From positions 1 to 29,326 of the IMG/VR virus record IMGVR_UViG_3300022908_000007: a stretch of DNA of 29,326 nucleotides; one strand, given 5' to 3'. The notes beneath the pieces are model-generated. The model was given only the letters and a program-made list of their open reading frames with translations, was not told where the DNA came from and did no database searches. The stretch comes from a virus. This document shows positions 17,083 through 23,200 of the stretch, in pieces. Numbering within the stretch: position 1 is the stretch's first letter; each line of letters begins with the position of its first letter. The position numbers and the translations under genes are program-made.

Positions 17083-18111
17083 TTAAAAAGGTAATTCTTC
17101 TGCTGTCATATCTGTATTTAACTCTATTTCCGTCTGTACAGGCAATCTCATCCATTCATAACTGAAATGTGTACCAGTACCAATGATCTCATAATATCTG
17201 CCTTTACGTGGATCTAGCTTTATCTTACCTTGTATAGCTCCAACAGTACCAACATCTTCAGGTTTCACTTTATTGACGTAAATATCTACTCCTGTTTTCC
17301 CTTTATTAGGCCAATCAACAGTAATTATTGATTTCCCATTTGCATTCCATGCTCCACCACCTTTAATTTCATCTGCAGTAGGAACTTTACGCTTTGGAGT
17401 TTCACCTTTTGATGATGGCATTATACTAGGCTTTACAGCATGAGCTATAGTATGAAAATGAACTTGATTATCTTCAGACATTGAGTTCCTTGTACTTAAA
17501 ATATCATCTAAATATGAGTCTTCCCGTCCAGAATAAATATGTTTGAAGTTTTTCCAACTGTCTGCTAACCCTGTATCTAATTTTTTACCATCAGGAGTTC
17601 TAAATTCAATAACCTTTTCCCAAAACGCTATGGGAGTAATACCACTTTTAAAATCCTTCTTGTCAAAGATATAGAAGTACTCCAATATCCAATTCAAATT
17701 CTGACTATATTCAACATCAGTAATTTTATTGTTATACTTATTACTGAAATCTTTTCCAGTCCTCATTTTAATCAGCTTTTGCATGACCTCCTTTGGAGAT
17801 CCTAAATCTGGCACGAATAGAGCGTGTCTCTTGCCATATTCTTCTGATAGACCTAGTAGCACCTCCAAAGCAAAGTAAGTCTTTCCAGAGGCAGGAAAAC
17901 CTGTCCAATCCGTAACTCCTCCCTGCTTATGCGTATAATGTTTATTCAAAGCACTAAAACATGTAGGTAATCCAGGAAATCCATCGTGCTTTAAGTAATC
18001 TATCATTGGGTTATAAAAGTCATCGTAACCTAAAACTTTTATAGAATCTGATTCTCGTTGTTCTGCCATTATGGATTCCAAACCGCTCCTGTCGGGTTTT
18101 GTAAAGGCCAA
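17083..18111 (-). CDS. DnaB/RecA-type replicative helicase-like ATPase
   Basis: A 342-residue protein with a RecA-fold core. Walker A is GFPASGKT (71-78), followed by a helix (YFALEVLLGLSEEYG) and the strand HALFVPDLGSP, a layout seen in DnaB, Twinkle and T7 gp4-type (SF4) ATPases. A later strand pair (NGKSIITVDWPNKGKTGVD) and a C-terminal region with RKGRYYE resemble the last strands of such helicases. It lacks an N-terminal primase or DnaG-binding domain and is shorter than full DnaB (about 450). It is most likely the fork helicase, loaded by the preceding gene product, and overlaps that gene by 43 nt. Confidence 0.72.
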   Translation of the reverse strand: MAFTKPDRSGLESIMAEQRESDSIKVLGYDDFYNPMIDYLKHDGFPGLPTCFSALNKHYTHKQGGVTDWTGFPASGKTYFALEVLLGLSEEYGKRHALFVPDLGSPKEVMQKLIKMRTGKDFSNKYNNKITDVEYSQNLNWILEYFYIFDKKDFKSGITPIAFWEKVIEFRTPDGKKLDTGLADSWKNFKHIYSGREDSYLDDILSTRNSMSEDNQVHFHTIAHAVKPSIMPSSKGETPKRKVPTADEIKGGGAWNANGKSIITVDWPNKGKTGVDIYVNKVKPEDVGTVGAIQGKIKLDPRKGRYYEIIGTGTHFSYEWMRLPVQTEIELNTDMTAEELPF

Positions 18112-18383
18112 ATAATATTAGCTATCCCTTTATCTTTATCGAAGTCCCATTGTCCGGTCAAATACATATCAACCACTTCAGATATTCTTTCTACCGTAGC
18201 TTCAGGACATAACCGAAGTATATGTTTTGACCATGTTTCGATCTGAGTCTCACTTAGTGGGAAAGCCACAACCATGTCTAGTCTCCAAACCATTTTACCT
18301 ACTTCTTCTATTTTTTGCTCGTTAAGAGCCAAACCTTGCCGCTGCTGCTTCTCTAGTGCTTTGCTTTCCTGTTGGTTTTCCAT
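18069..18383 (-). CDS. Putative helicase-loader-like small protein
   Basis: A 104-residue protein between the winged-helix initiator and the helicase. The N-terminal 25 residues are Gln/Lys-rich. The rest contains VWRLDMVVAFPLSETQIETW and a helical block (ILRLCPEATVERISEVVDMY). The order initiator - small protein - helicase, with overlaps on both sides (62 and 43 nt), is the classical phage cassette in which the middle gene recruits helicase to the origin. The loader role rests on that context and not on a motif. Confidence 0.5.
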   Translation of the reverse strand: MENQQESKALEKQQRQGLALNEQKIEEVGKMVWRLDMVVAFPLSETQIETWSKHILRLCPEATVERISEVVDMYLTGQWDFDKDKGIANIIWPLQNPTGAVWNP

Positions 18384-19140
18384 TTGTTGTATTTTTAATT
18401 TGTAAAACTATTTCATTGAACTTGCTATTGATTACCGCTAAATCTTTATCCAAATAGTAAGATGGCAATTTGTCAAAAAGCTGTAATGCGAAATCACCTA
18501 CCTCTTGATCATCAGCCACACGATTATGTTTCTTTAATAAAGCCGTGATATTCTTCCTTAATAACCCGACTGATTTAGCATGAACAGGACTAAAAACGAA
18601 ATCATCATGCATCTCATCAAAAAACTTAGAAATAATCCGGTGATGCGCGGAGGTTTTTTTTGTTTTTAAATTAGCCTCTACTGAAATAGAATTTTTATCA
18701 GTTTCAGAAGAATTGTTAAATTCTTCATTGATATTAAGATATTCATTTGTAGTATTAAAAGTTATAGTATTAGTGTCAACCTCATTTACTACCCCTTGTG
18801 TTTCCAATTTACTAGGGTAGTCAACCTCATTTACTACACTAAAATCTTCTATAAGGAAAAGAGGCTGATACTTATTGCTGTCATAATCACCATTTTTATT
18901 TGCTCTTTTTGTAACTATAATTAAGCTATTTGATTCCAGTTCTTTTATTGCCTTTAATATTGTTGGTTTAGATACTTTTAAATCTTTACACATCGTATTT
19001 ATAGAAGGCCAACAATGAATATTTTTACCAGTATAGCTAACTAATAAGGCGTACACAACTTTTGAATATACTCCAATGTTACTTTTCATTATTTCATTCT
19101 GAACTATACCGTATCCTTCTTTTATTCTACCTGTCTTCAT
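18322..19140 (-). CDS. Replication initiator-like protein with N-terminal winged helix
   Basis: A 272-residue protein. Residues about 25-85 make a winged-helix DNA-binding domain of the HTH_36/phage-initiator kind: VVYALLVSYTGKNIHCWPS, the recognition part KVSKPTILKAIKELESNSL, then a basic wing. A low-complexity Asn/Thr/Glu linker (110-160) follows. The C-terminal domain, about residues 170-250, is helical (IISKFFDEMHDDFVFS, LLRKNITALLKKHNR), as in DnaD or lambda O-type initiators. The linker DNA carries two 18-bp direct repeats, a feature of origins located inside initiator genes. Its ATG overlaps the GIY-YIG stop by 4 nt. Confidence 0.68.
   Translation of the reverse strand: MKTGRIKEGYGIVQNEIMKSNIGVYSKVVYALLVSYTGKNIHCWPSINTMCKDLKVSKPTILKAIKELESNSLIIVTKRANKNGDYDSNKYQPLFLIEDFSVVNEVDYPSKLETQGVVNEVDTNTITFNTTNEYLNINEEFNNSSETDKNSISVEANLKTKKTSAHHRIISKFFDEMHDDFVFSPVHAKSVGLLRKNITALLKKHNRVADDQEVGDFALQLFDKLPSYYLDKDLAVINSKFNEIVLQIKNTTNGKPTGKQSTREAAAARFGS
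18775..18837. repeat. 18-bp direct repeat pair inside the initiator gene
   Basis: GTCAACCTCATTTACTAC occurs at 18775-18792 and again at 18820-18837, 45 nt apart. In the protein it gives a repeated VVNEVD. Lambda-type phages keep their origin iterons in the linker of the initiator gene, so these are candidate iterons. Confidence 0.5.
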
Positions 19141-19514
19141 TTGTTACCTCTTTTCAATTTAATGATTTCTCCACATAAAGTAATACTAGATTTGTTTAAT
19201 AAATTTGGATATAAGTCCTTTAAAAAGGATATTAATACTTTTTCTGTAATATTAGCAGTAACCTCATAATCATATTCAAATGCTATTCTGTAAGAATCAA
19301 AATCCCTTTTAATATTTTTATGTTGTTGTATCCTTGATTTTATATTAGTTGTTTTACCTACATATATTGGAGTCCCATCTTTATATAGGATATAAATGTA
19401 TATTGTCAATTTATTTTTATCTACATAGACTATTTCATTTGTATCCTCATCAATAAACTCATTATATTCTCTTCCTCGACGTTTTAATTTTGGATTTGTA
19501 AATTGTTCTCTCAT
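19137..19514 (-). CDS. GIY-YIG nuclease family protein
   Basis: A 125-residue protein with a GIY-YIG domain at residues 36-110. The first strand and motif are IYIYILYKDGTPIYVGKT (38-55), where the canonical GIY is replaced by YIL and YIG by YVG. The conserved Arg and His follow in NIKSRIQQH (57-65), and the catalytic Glu is probably that in ITEKVLISFL. The first 35 residues are basic. Free-standing phage GIY-YIG proteins can be homing endonucleases or host-directed nucleases. It lies between an XRE regulator and the replication initiator in a continuous operon. No intron was seen near it. Confidence 0.78.
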   Translation of the reverse strand: MREQFTNPKLKRRGREYNEFIDEDTNEIVYVDKNKLTIYIYILYKDGTPIYVGKTTNIKSRIQQHKNIKRDFDSYRIAFEYDYEVTANITEKVLISFLKDLYPNLLNKSSITLCGEIIKLKRGNK

Positions 19515-19554
19515 TTTGTTATTGTTTTTAAAACTGTTTGATGATAAGAAATCC

Positions 19555-19716
19555 CTACTTAAGAATTTCTCTAAGCTTTTTTTGTTTGTCCTCTGCTAGG
19601 TTTCTAGTCCCTTTGAGGCACATATAAAAATAATTGGGTTGTACTCCGATTTTTTCTGCAAGGTAAGATTTCTTAAATCCTGATCCTTTTACTTTTTCTC
19701 TTAAAATTCCTGTCAT
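19555..19716 (-). CDS. Small XRE-family helix-turn-helix regulator
   Basis: A 53-residue protein. SYLAEKIGVQPNYFYMCLKG is a textbook XRE helix-turn-helix: AEKIGV as the first helix end, then the turn and the recognition helix. LREKVKGSGF precedes it and a basic helix (DKQKKLREILK) follows. It is a single-domain repressor, as found at phage switches. The promoter has TTTG, a 19-nt spacer and TACATTTG, ending 4 nt before the ATG, so the mRNA is probably leaderless. Half-sites GTAA and TTAC lie inside the spacer and may be its own operator. It heads the operon with the nuclease and replication genes. Confidence 0.75.
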   Translation of the reverse strand: MTGILREKVKGSGFKKSYLAEKIGVQPNYFYMCLKGTRNLAEDKQKKLREILK

Positions 19717-19720
19717 GAAA

Positions 19721-19751
19721 CAAATGTACTGTAATTATTTACAATCACAAA
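19721..19751 (-). promoter_or_regulatory. Complete Bacteroidota-type promoter with palindromic spacer
   Basis: On the minus strand, TTTG (19751-19748), exactly 19 nt, then TACATTTG (19728-19721), 4 nt before an ATG. This is the full -33/-7 consensus. The spacer contains GTAAATAATTAC, with GTAA/TTAC half-sites, a candidate operator for the XRE protein. Confidence 0.75.
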
Positions 19752-19764
19752 TAAAATGTATAAA

Positions 19765-19796
19765 TAAAAAACCTGCTATCTCCCGACTGCAGGTTT
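19765..19796 (-). terminator. Terminator after the tRNA-Met gene
   Basis: On the minus strand, AAACCTGC (19796-19789) pairs perfectly with GCAGGTTT (19776-19769) around a 12-nt loop and is followed by a T-run. It ends the tRNA transcript before the XRE promoter. Confidence 0.88.
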
Positions 19797-19812
19797 CAGA
19801 CTATTTAACAAG

Positions 19813-19886
19813 TGTACCATACTGGGCTCGAACCAATGACCTAACGGGTATGAGCCGTCCGCTCTGACCAACTGAGCTAATGGTAC
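19813..19886 (-). tRNA. tRNA with CAT anticodon (Met)
   Basis: The acceptor pair GTACCAT/ATGGTAC is perfect. The D arm is AGCTCAGTTGGTCAGAGC, the anticodon loop CTCATAC gives CAT, and the T arm has GGTTCGAGCC. The 3' CCA is not encoded. The sequence supports elongator Met, but a lysidine-modified Ile2 tRNA cannot be excluded because CAT is shared. Confidence 0.88.
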
Positions 19887-19899
19887 GGTTCAAATCTAA

Positions 19900-19928
19900 T
19901 AAAAAAGCCCCACAATTAGTAGGGCTTT
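19900..19928 (-). terminator. Terminator after the 89-residue gene
   Basis: On the minus strand, AAAGCCC (19928-19922) pairs with GGGCTTT (19910-19904), followed by a T-run. It closes the gene at 19933-20202 just before tRNA-Met. Confidence 0.82.
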
Positions 19929-19932
19929 AATG

Positions 19933-20202
19933 TTATGCTTCTGACTTCAAGGTTAGATTTGCAAATGTTGCCCCTCTATCAGTCATGATGTAATAACTTG
20001 AATTTTTATAAAGCGGAAATAGCTTTTCTCCTGCATTATAATTAATGAATGCGTAAATCTCTTTATCATCTTCAACTCCCCAAATTTCTTTTGATCTTTC
20101 AAATTCTTCTGGCTGATGAACAAAGTGTACAAAATTGTACATCTCTCCTAGGAAAGTATTAGACTCTCCATTTTCGCTTGTAATTCTTCTTAAAATGAAC
20201 AT
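19933..20202 (-). CDS. Small conserved-looking phage protein, unassigned
   Basis: An 89-residue protein inserted between tRNA genes. It begins FILRRITSENGESNTFLGEM, a start like that of small phage proteins of unknown function. An aromatic-rich middle (MYNFVHFVHQPEEFERS) follows, then an Ala/Thr-rich end. No membrane span, HTH or catalytic motif is seen. It has its own -7 box (TATCTTTG, 20234-20241) 31 nt upstream of the ATG and a terminator just after the stop, so it forms an independent small transcript. Confidence 0.65.
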   Translation of the reverse strand: MFILRRITSENGESNTFLGEMYNFVHFVHQPEEFERSKEIWGVEDDKEIYAFINYNAGEKLFPLYKNSSYYIMTDRGATFANLTLKSEA

Positions 20203-20233
20203 AGTATATAAATTTATTTATGAATGTATGATT

Positions 20234-20241
20234 CAAAGATA
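20234..20241 (-). promoter_or_regulatory. -7 box TATCTTTG
   Basis: TATCTTTG on the minus strand matches TAnnTTTG and lies between tRNA-Asn and the 89-residue gene. Confidence 0.42.
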
Positions 20242-20262
20242 TATAAATTTATAATAATAAAG

Positions 20263-20334
20263 CGTTCCGAGTAGGATTTGAACCTACGACCTATGGATTA
20301 ACAGTCCATTGCACTACCTCTGTGCTATCGGAAC
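20263..20334 (-). tRNA. tRNA-Asn (GTT)
   Basis: The acceptor stem GTTCCGA/TCGGAAC is perfect, the anticodon loop CTGTTAA gives GTT, and the T arm is GTAGGTTCAAATCCTAC. The discriminator is G. CCA is not encoded. Confidence 0.93.
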
Positions 20335-20337
20335 AAG

Positions 20338-20410
20338 TATACCCTACAGGACTTGAACCTGTGACAAATGCGTTATGATCGCATTGCTCTACCAACTGAG
20401 CTAAGGGAAC
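20338..20410 (-). tRNA. Second tRNA with CAT anticodon (Ile2 or Met)
   Basis: The D arm is AGCTCAGTTGGTAGAGC, the anticodon stem is ATGCG/CGCAT with loop ATCATAA (CAT), and the T arm is ACAGGTTCAAGTCCTGT. The acceptor GTTCCCT/AGGGTAT has one T/T mismatch and one wobble. The body resembles both lysidine-type Ile2 and elongator Met tRNAs, so identity is uncertain. Confidence 0.8.
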
Positions 20411-20414
20411 ATAG

Positions 20415-20500
20415 CGGTAAGAACAGGAATCGAACCCGTATCGGATCTCACCGATAGTAACAGTTTTCAAGACTGCCTGCCCCCATGGACACTACTTACC
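20415..20500 (-). tRNA. tRNA-Ser (TGA)
   Basis: A long variable arm (TATCGGTGAGATCCGATA) marks a class II tRNA, and the anticodon loop TTGAAAA gives TGA. The T arm is ACGGGTTCGATTCCTGT. The acceptor is GGTAAG/CTTACC and the discriminator is G. Confidence 0.9.
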
Positions 20501-20506
20501 TTACTG

Positions 20507-20591
20507 AGGAGAGAAAGGGATTCGAACCCTTGTGCCGGTTACGACAGCTTGTTTAGCAAACAAGTAGTTTCAGCCACTCACTCACCTCTCC
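20507..20591 (-). tRNA. tRNA-Ser (GCT)
   Basis: A class II tRNA with a long variable arm; the anticodon stem is CTTGT/ACAAG with loop TTGCTAA (GCT). The T arm is AAGGGTTCGAATCCCTT. The acceptor GGAGAGG/TCTCTCC is complete with one wobble. The discriminator reads T, unusual for serine. Confidence 0.9.
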
Positions 20592-20597
20592 TATTAG

Positions 20598-20668
20598 ATG
20601 ATCTACTTAGAATCGAACTAAGATAGGCAGACCCAAATTCTGCTGCACTGCCATTGTGCTATAGATCA
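20598..20668 (-). tRNA. tRNA-Gln (TTG)
   Basis: The acceptor TGATCTA/TAGATCA is perfect and gives the U1-A72 pair typical of glutamine tRNAs. The anticodon stem is GCAGA/TCTGC with loop ATTTGGG (TTG). The T arm is CTTAGTTCGATTCTAAG. Confidence 0.88.
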
Positions 20669-20673
20669 TTTTT

Positions 20674-20748
20674 GCAACCGGAAAAGGAATCGAACCTTTC
20701 ACATGGAGTTTTGGAGACTCTATCGCCACCTTGGAACATGTACGGCTG
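20674..20748 (-). tRNA. tRNA-Trp (CCA) with degenerate D arm
   Basis: The anticodon loop CTCCAAA gives CCA, and the T arm AAAGGTTCGATTCCTTT is good. The acceptor CAGCCGT/CCGGTTG pairs over six positions. The D arm does not form the usual four pairs, so the molecule is either degenerate or unusual; the discriminator reads C. Confidence 0.65.
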
Positions 20749-20754
20749 TAAACG

Positions 20755-20781
20755 AAAAAAGCCCCTAATTTCTTAGAGGCT
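20755..20781 (-). terminator. Terminator upstream of the tRNA cluster
   Basis: On the minus strand, AGCCTCTAA and TTAGGGGCT make a 9-bp stem (one wobble) with a GAAA loop and a run of six T. It ends a short transcript that begins near 20873. Confidence 0.9.
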
Positions 20782-20790
20782 TCCTTCTGT

Positions 20791-20805
20791 ATAGTTTTAA
20801 ACTAT
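20791..20805. repeat. Short near-perfect palindrome
   Basis: ATAGTTT-T-AAACTAT is a 7+7 palindrome with a single central base, located just before the terminator at 20755-20781. It might be a protein-binding site. Confidence 0.35.
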
Positions 20806-20873
20806 CACATACCAGTTCCTCCTTGATCTTTAGACCAATTACTCGAACTCTGTGATATTTGTATTGCTTTCAT
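20805..20873 (-). CDS. Possible 22-residue leaderless peptide gene
   Basis: A 23-codon frame reads MKAIQISQSSSNWSKDQGGT plus two residues, then TGA. A -7 box TATGTTTG ends exactly 4 nt before the ATG, the spacing seen for the XRE and RepL-like genes, and a strong terminator follows. The unit is therefore a short transcript of about 110 nt, either a peptide gene, a leader for the tRNAs, or a small non-coding RNA. No homolog is known to me and no -33 TTTG is present at 19 nt. Confidence 0.3.
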   Translation of the reverse strand: MKAIQISQSSSNWSKDQGGTGM

Positions 20874-20877
20874 GCCA

Positions 20878-20885
20878 CAAACATA
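20878..20885 (-). promoter_or_regulatory. -7 box TATGTTTG, 4 nt before an ATG
   Basis: TATGTTTG on the minus strand matches TAnnTTTG between two terminators, so it probably starts an independent short transcript. Confidence 0.45.
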
Positions 20886-20923
20886 AAGTAAAAATTCACA
20901 ATTTTATAATATTATGGAATAAT

Positions 20924-20951
20924 AAAAAAAGCCTAACATTTCTGCTAGGCT
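20924..20951 (-). terminator. Terminator after the 190-residue gene
   Basis: On the minus strand, AGCCTAGC (20951-20944) pairs with GTTAGGCT (20937-20930, one wobble), followed by a T-run. It ends the early leftward operon. Confidence 0.88.
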
Positions 20952-20980
20952 TTAACCTGTCGAATTCGACACCTTTAGAA

Positions 20981-21553
20981 TTATGCTTCTACTGCCTCTT
21001 CTTCTTTCATTGCCTCTACCTCAGCTTTGCTAAGTGTTGCACCTTCCATCCATGCTTTAGCCAAAACTTGAATATCATTGCACATTTCTTCCAAGTTCAC
21101 TACTAAAGGAAACTTGTTCTCTGCGTGACGATCCAAAGCAATAACCGGAGTCTCAATTTTAACTTTGAAAGGCTTGCCAAATTCTTCAATCAGCTTATAG
21201 CCGTATAATTTTACGCTTTCTACGTTGTTATTACCACCAAACACAGCTTTCGTTACGTTTACCCCATCAAAACGCTCATCGTTGTTGTATTCGAACTCAC
21301 GGAAGTACTTGTCGTAGTCCATATTCTCATCCAGGTTGATCGTATGGTCTACAAGAGTAGTTCCGTACATCAACATTGGAATTAAACGATCCCAAGCGTT
21401 AGAAAGATCCCTATTAATCGGCTGATCAGACTTCTTACTCCAATCTGCATTAAACATCTGTCTTTCTTTGTTCTGCTCTACTGCTGAATACTCAGCCTTA
21501 ACGAACTGTTTCTTACTTTTTACTGTGATCTCAATTTTTTTGTAGTTAAGCAT
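20981..21553 (-). CDS. Conserved-looking phage protein after groES, unassigned
   Basis: A 190-residue soluble protein. The middle contains VTKAVFGGNNNVESVKLYGYK and VKIETPVIALDRHAENKFP, a beta-rich pattern met in Bacteroidota phage proteins that lie near DNA metabolism genes. The C-terminus is an acidic helix (KAWMEGATLSKAEVEAMKEE). A single-strand DNA-binding or recombination accessory role is possible from position but not shown. A -7 box (TAAATTTG, 21591-21598) lies 37 nt upstream, so it may be expressed separately from groES. Confidence 0.65.
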   Translation of the reverse strand: MLNYKKIEITVKSKKQFVKAEYSAVEQNKERQMFNADWSKKSDQPINRDLSNAWDRLIPMLMYGTTLVDHTINLDENMDYDKYFREFEYNNDERFDGVNVTKAVFGGNNNVESVKLYGYKLIEEFGKPFKVKIETPVIALDRHAENKFPLVVNLEEMCNDIQVLAKAWMEGATLSKAEVEAMKEEEAVEA

Positions 21554-21590
21554 ACTTTTTCTTTTTAATGTTTCAGTTTATAATTGTATT

Positions 21591-21598
21591 CAAATTTA
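21591..21598 (-). promoter_or_regulatory. -7 box TAAATTTG
   Basis: TAAATTTG on the minus strand matches TAnnTTTG in the gap between groES and the 190-residue gene. Confidence 0.4.
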
Positions 21599-21610
21599 AC
21601 GTTTTACAGC

Positions 21611-21904
21611 TTAAATTACTGCATAAAGATCACTTTCTCTCATAATTAAAAATGTCCCTTCAGGTAAGGTAATCTCTGTTCCTGCATACTTCCCGTATAC
21701 AACCTCGTCTCCTACTTTTACCTTAGTAGGTATAAAATCACCGTTGTTAGTCGCGTACGTGCCTTCTCCGACAGCTAAAACCGTACCTTTTAATGGTTTC
21801 TCTTTTGCAGTCTCAGGAATATAAATCCCTCCTTCTGTTTTTTCTTCTGCAGGTGCAGGAAGAATTACTACTCTATCATGTAGAGGCTTGATGTTTATCT
21901 TCAT
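21611..21904 (-). CDS. groES: GroES-type co-chaperonin (10 kDa)
   Basis: A 97-residue, full-length GroES. KPLHDRVVILPAP is the conserved N-terminal strand; the mobile loop that docks on GroEL is at residues 17-36 with GGIYIP. KGTVLAVGEG, VKVGDEVVYGKYAG and EGTFLIMRESDLYAVI complete the fold. No GroEL gene lies in the window, so it would pair with the host GroEL, as T4 gp31 does. It is embedded in the early operon 1 nt after a 58-residue gene. The sequence is close to typical bacterial GroES and may have been acquired from a host. A second, diverged GroES-like protein lies in the late operon. Confidence 0.95.
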   Translation of the reverse strand: MKINIKPLHDRVVILPAPAEEKTEGGIYIPETAKEKPLKGTVLAVGEGTYATNNGDFIPTKVKVGDEVVYGKYAGTEITLPEGTFLIMRESDLYAVI

Positions 21905-21905
21905 T

Positions 21906-22082
21906 TTATTGTTGTTTTAAAATTTCTATGTACAAATCAACAGGATCTATTAAATCTGTTCTATCACTCTCTTCCATTAGGCTTTTAGGAACCCATTCTA
22001 AGATGGGAACTTTATATTCAGTTTCAGTCTCTTCCAAAACCCTAAATAGGCATACTGGTTCTTTTTTAAATATTACATTCAT
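21906..22082 (-). CDS. Small acidic protein upstream of groES, unassigned
   Basis: A 58-residue protein beginning MNVIFKKEPVCLFRVLEETE and ending DLYIEILKQQ. The ATG abuts the stop of the preceding NinB-like gene, and its own stop is 1 nt before groES, so it fits the tightly packed operon. It is acidic, with one cysteine and no recognised motif. No plus-strand gene is credible here. Confidence 0.6.
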   Translation of the reverse strand: MNVIFKKEPVCLFRVLEETETEYKVPILEWVPKSLMEESDRTDLIDPVDLYIEILKQQ

Positions 22083-22541
22083 CTATTTAAATTTAATACT
22101 CTTTTGTGAATCAGGTTCCGGCAGATCCATTTTAAGAAACTCTCCCGCCCACATTCTTATTTTTTCAGTGTATTCGTTGAATTGTACAGTTGTAAGCTCC
22201 GTGGTACTCATTATCCTTGTCATTACTTCACCAGTCTCAGGATCTGCTACAAGTTCATCATTTTTATCTTTCACCTCTGTTACTAAGAACTTCTTTGCCA
22301 TTTGATCTTTTACATCCAACATCTCCATACCTGTTTCATCTGCTATTTCTGACAGATACCAATGTAACACACTATTCTGTTCTACGCTCCTTTTACGGTA
22401 GTACGTCTCATAAGTAACCCTCAAACGTACTGACTTACCAAACGACTGTAGATTGTCCCTTACAACGTCTCTATTGAGGTGAACTAACTTTGGATTGGAA
22501 GGATCAGTGAGATCCAAGTCTGCTATTGAAGTTTTCTTCAT
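22083..22541 (-). CDS. NinB/Orf-like recombination protein
   Basis: A 152-residue protein with the layout of lambda NinB (Orf) relatives. RSVEQNSVLHWYLSEIADET is the conserved N-terminal helix with its EQN motif. MAKKFLVTEV and STTELTTVQFNEYTEKIRMW follow, the latter the C-terminal helix, and then LDLPEPD-like residues (MDLPEPD). Lambda Orf is a dimeric ssDNA-binding mediator of recombination. The usual length is about 140-150 residues, so this is complete. The gene ends in TAG. It lies between a Cys-rich small protein and a 58-residue gene in the early operon. Confidence 0.72.
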   Translation of the reverse strand: MKKTSIADLDLTDPSNPKLVHLNRDVVRDNLQSFGKSVRLRVTYETYYRKRSVEQNSVLHWYLSEIADETGMEMLDVKDQMAKKFLVTEVKDKNDELVADPETGEVMTRIMSTTELTTVQFNEYTEKIRMWAGEFLKMDLPEPDSQKSIKFK

Positions 22542-22542
22542 A

Positions 22543-22686
22543 CTAATCGTACCCTTCGGATATTAAATTATCAAATGGATCTATATTATTCGGACATCTT
22601 ATTGCATGGACATCATTCACTCCACAACAAAATGGGCATTCAGTCCAGCATATGTGCTGTTCTGTATCATCGTATTCTTCTTCCAT
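22543..22686 (-). CDS. Small cysteine-rich protein (possible zinc knuckle)
   Basis: A 47-residue protein containing HICWTECPFCCGVNDVHAIRC. Cysteines and histidines in CX3C, CX2C and later CX9C-like spacing suggest zinc binding, as in the small zinc-ribbon proteins common in phage early operons. The flanks are very acidic (MEEEYDDTEQ) and the C-terminus is DPFDNLISEGYD. It ends in TAG, 1 nt before the NinB-like gene. It is short, but the operon packing and composition support it. Confidence 0.6.
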   Translation of the reverse strand: MEEEYDDTEQHICWTECPFCCGVNDVHAIRCPNNIDPFDNLISEGYD

Positions 22687-22687
22687 A

Positions 22688-23200
22688 TTATTCTTTTTTA
22701 AAAAGTGATTCTAATGCTTCGTCTATGTTTTCGTATTCCTTCCCTTTAATTTTTGGTTCTGATTTTAAAGACTTATCTGTTCGAACGTATCTAATCTGAT
22801 AATTACCCTTAACCAACATCATGATCTTAGTAGATTTTGATACTCTCTTTTGCTTCACTGGCTTTACGGGTTTCTTTTTCTTAACCTTGACCATCTTAGC
22901 AACCCGAATTTCCTTTATTTTCACAGGTTTCAACTTCTTAGGCTTAACACTGGATATTTTACGTTTATATTGCGCCTTAGACAAATGCTCAATGTCTACA
23001 TACATCCCGCTGCAACTCATCCGATGAACATTTTCCCAGTACATCTTACCCTCCGGTGTAGAACTCCATTTAAAAGCCATAATTAAAGCACCAGATAGAC
23101 TTTTGCATTCCTCCGGACACTTATAACCTTCGTGATTTTTAATAGCACACGAACGATAAGGAGCAGGTAATTCAAGAAGCCAATCTTTTACTATTTTCAT
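22688..23200 (-). CDS. Lys-rich phage protein with conserved N-terminal domain
   Basis: A 170-residue protein. The N-terminal 65 residues (DWLLELPAPYRSCAIKNH, then SLSGALIMAFKWSSTPEG and YWENVH) resemble a small domain seen in phage proteins of unknown function with the pattern W-LPEPYR---AL--AF-W---EG--FW. Residues about 75-125 are a long Lys/Pro/Val run (KPKKLKPVKIKEIR) that could bind nucleic acid, and the C-terminus is mixed. It overlaps the upstream HExxH gene by 4 nt. Confidence 0.6.
   Translation of the reverse strand: MKIVKDWLLELPAPYRSCAIKNHEGYKCPEECKSLSGALIMAFKWSSTPEGKMYWENVHRMSCSGMYVDIEHLSKAQYKRKISSVKPKKLKPVKIKEIRVAKMVKVKKKKPVKPVKQKRVSKSTKIMMLVKGNYQIRYVRTDKSLKSEPKIKGKEYENIDEALESLFKKE

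Noticed and set aside
19137-19514. GIY-YIG gene as part of an intron
   Set aside because: Flanking genes are intact and overlap it by 4 nt, so it is free-standing.
21928-22417. Plus-strand frames of 125 and 66 codons
   Set aside because: They overlap the NinB-like gene and the 58-residue gene on the other strand, both of which fit the operon packing.
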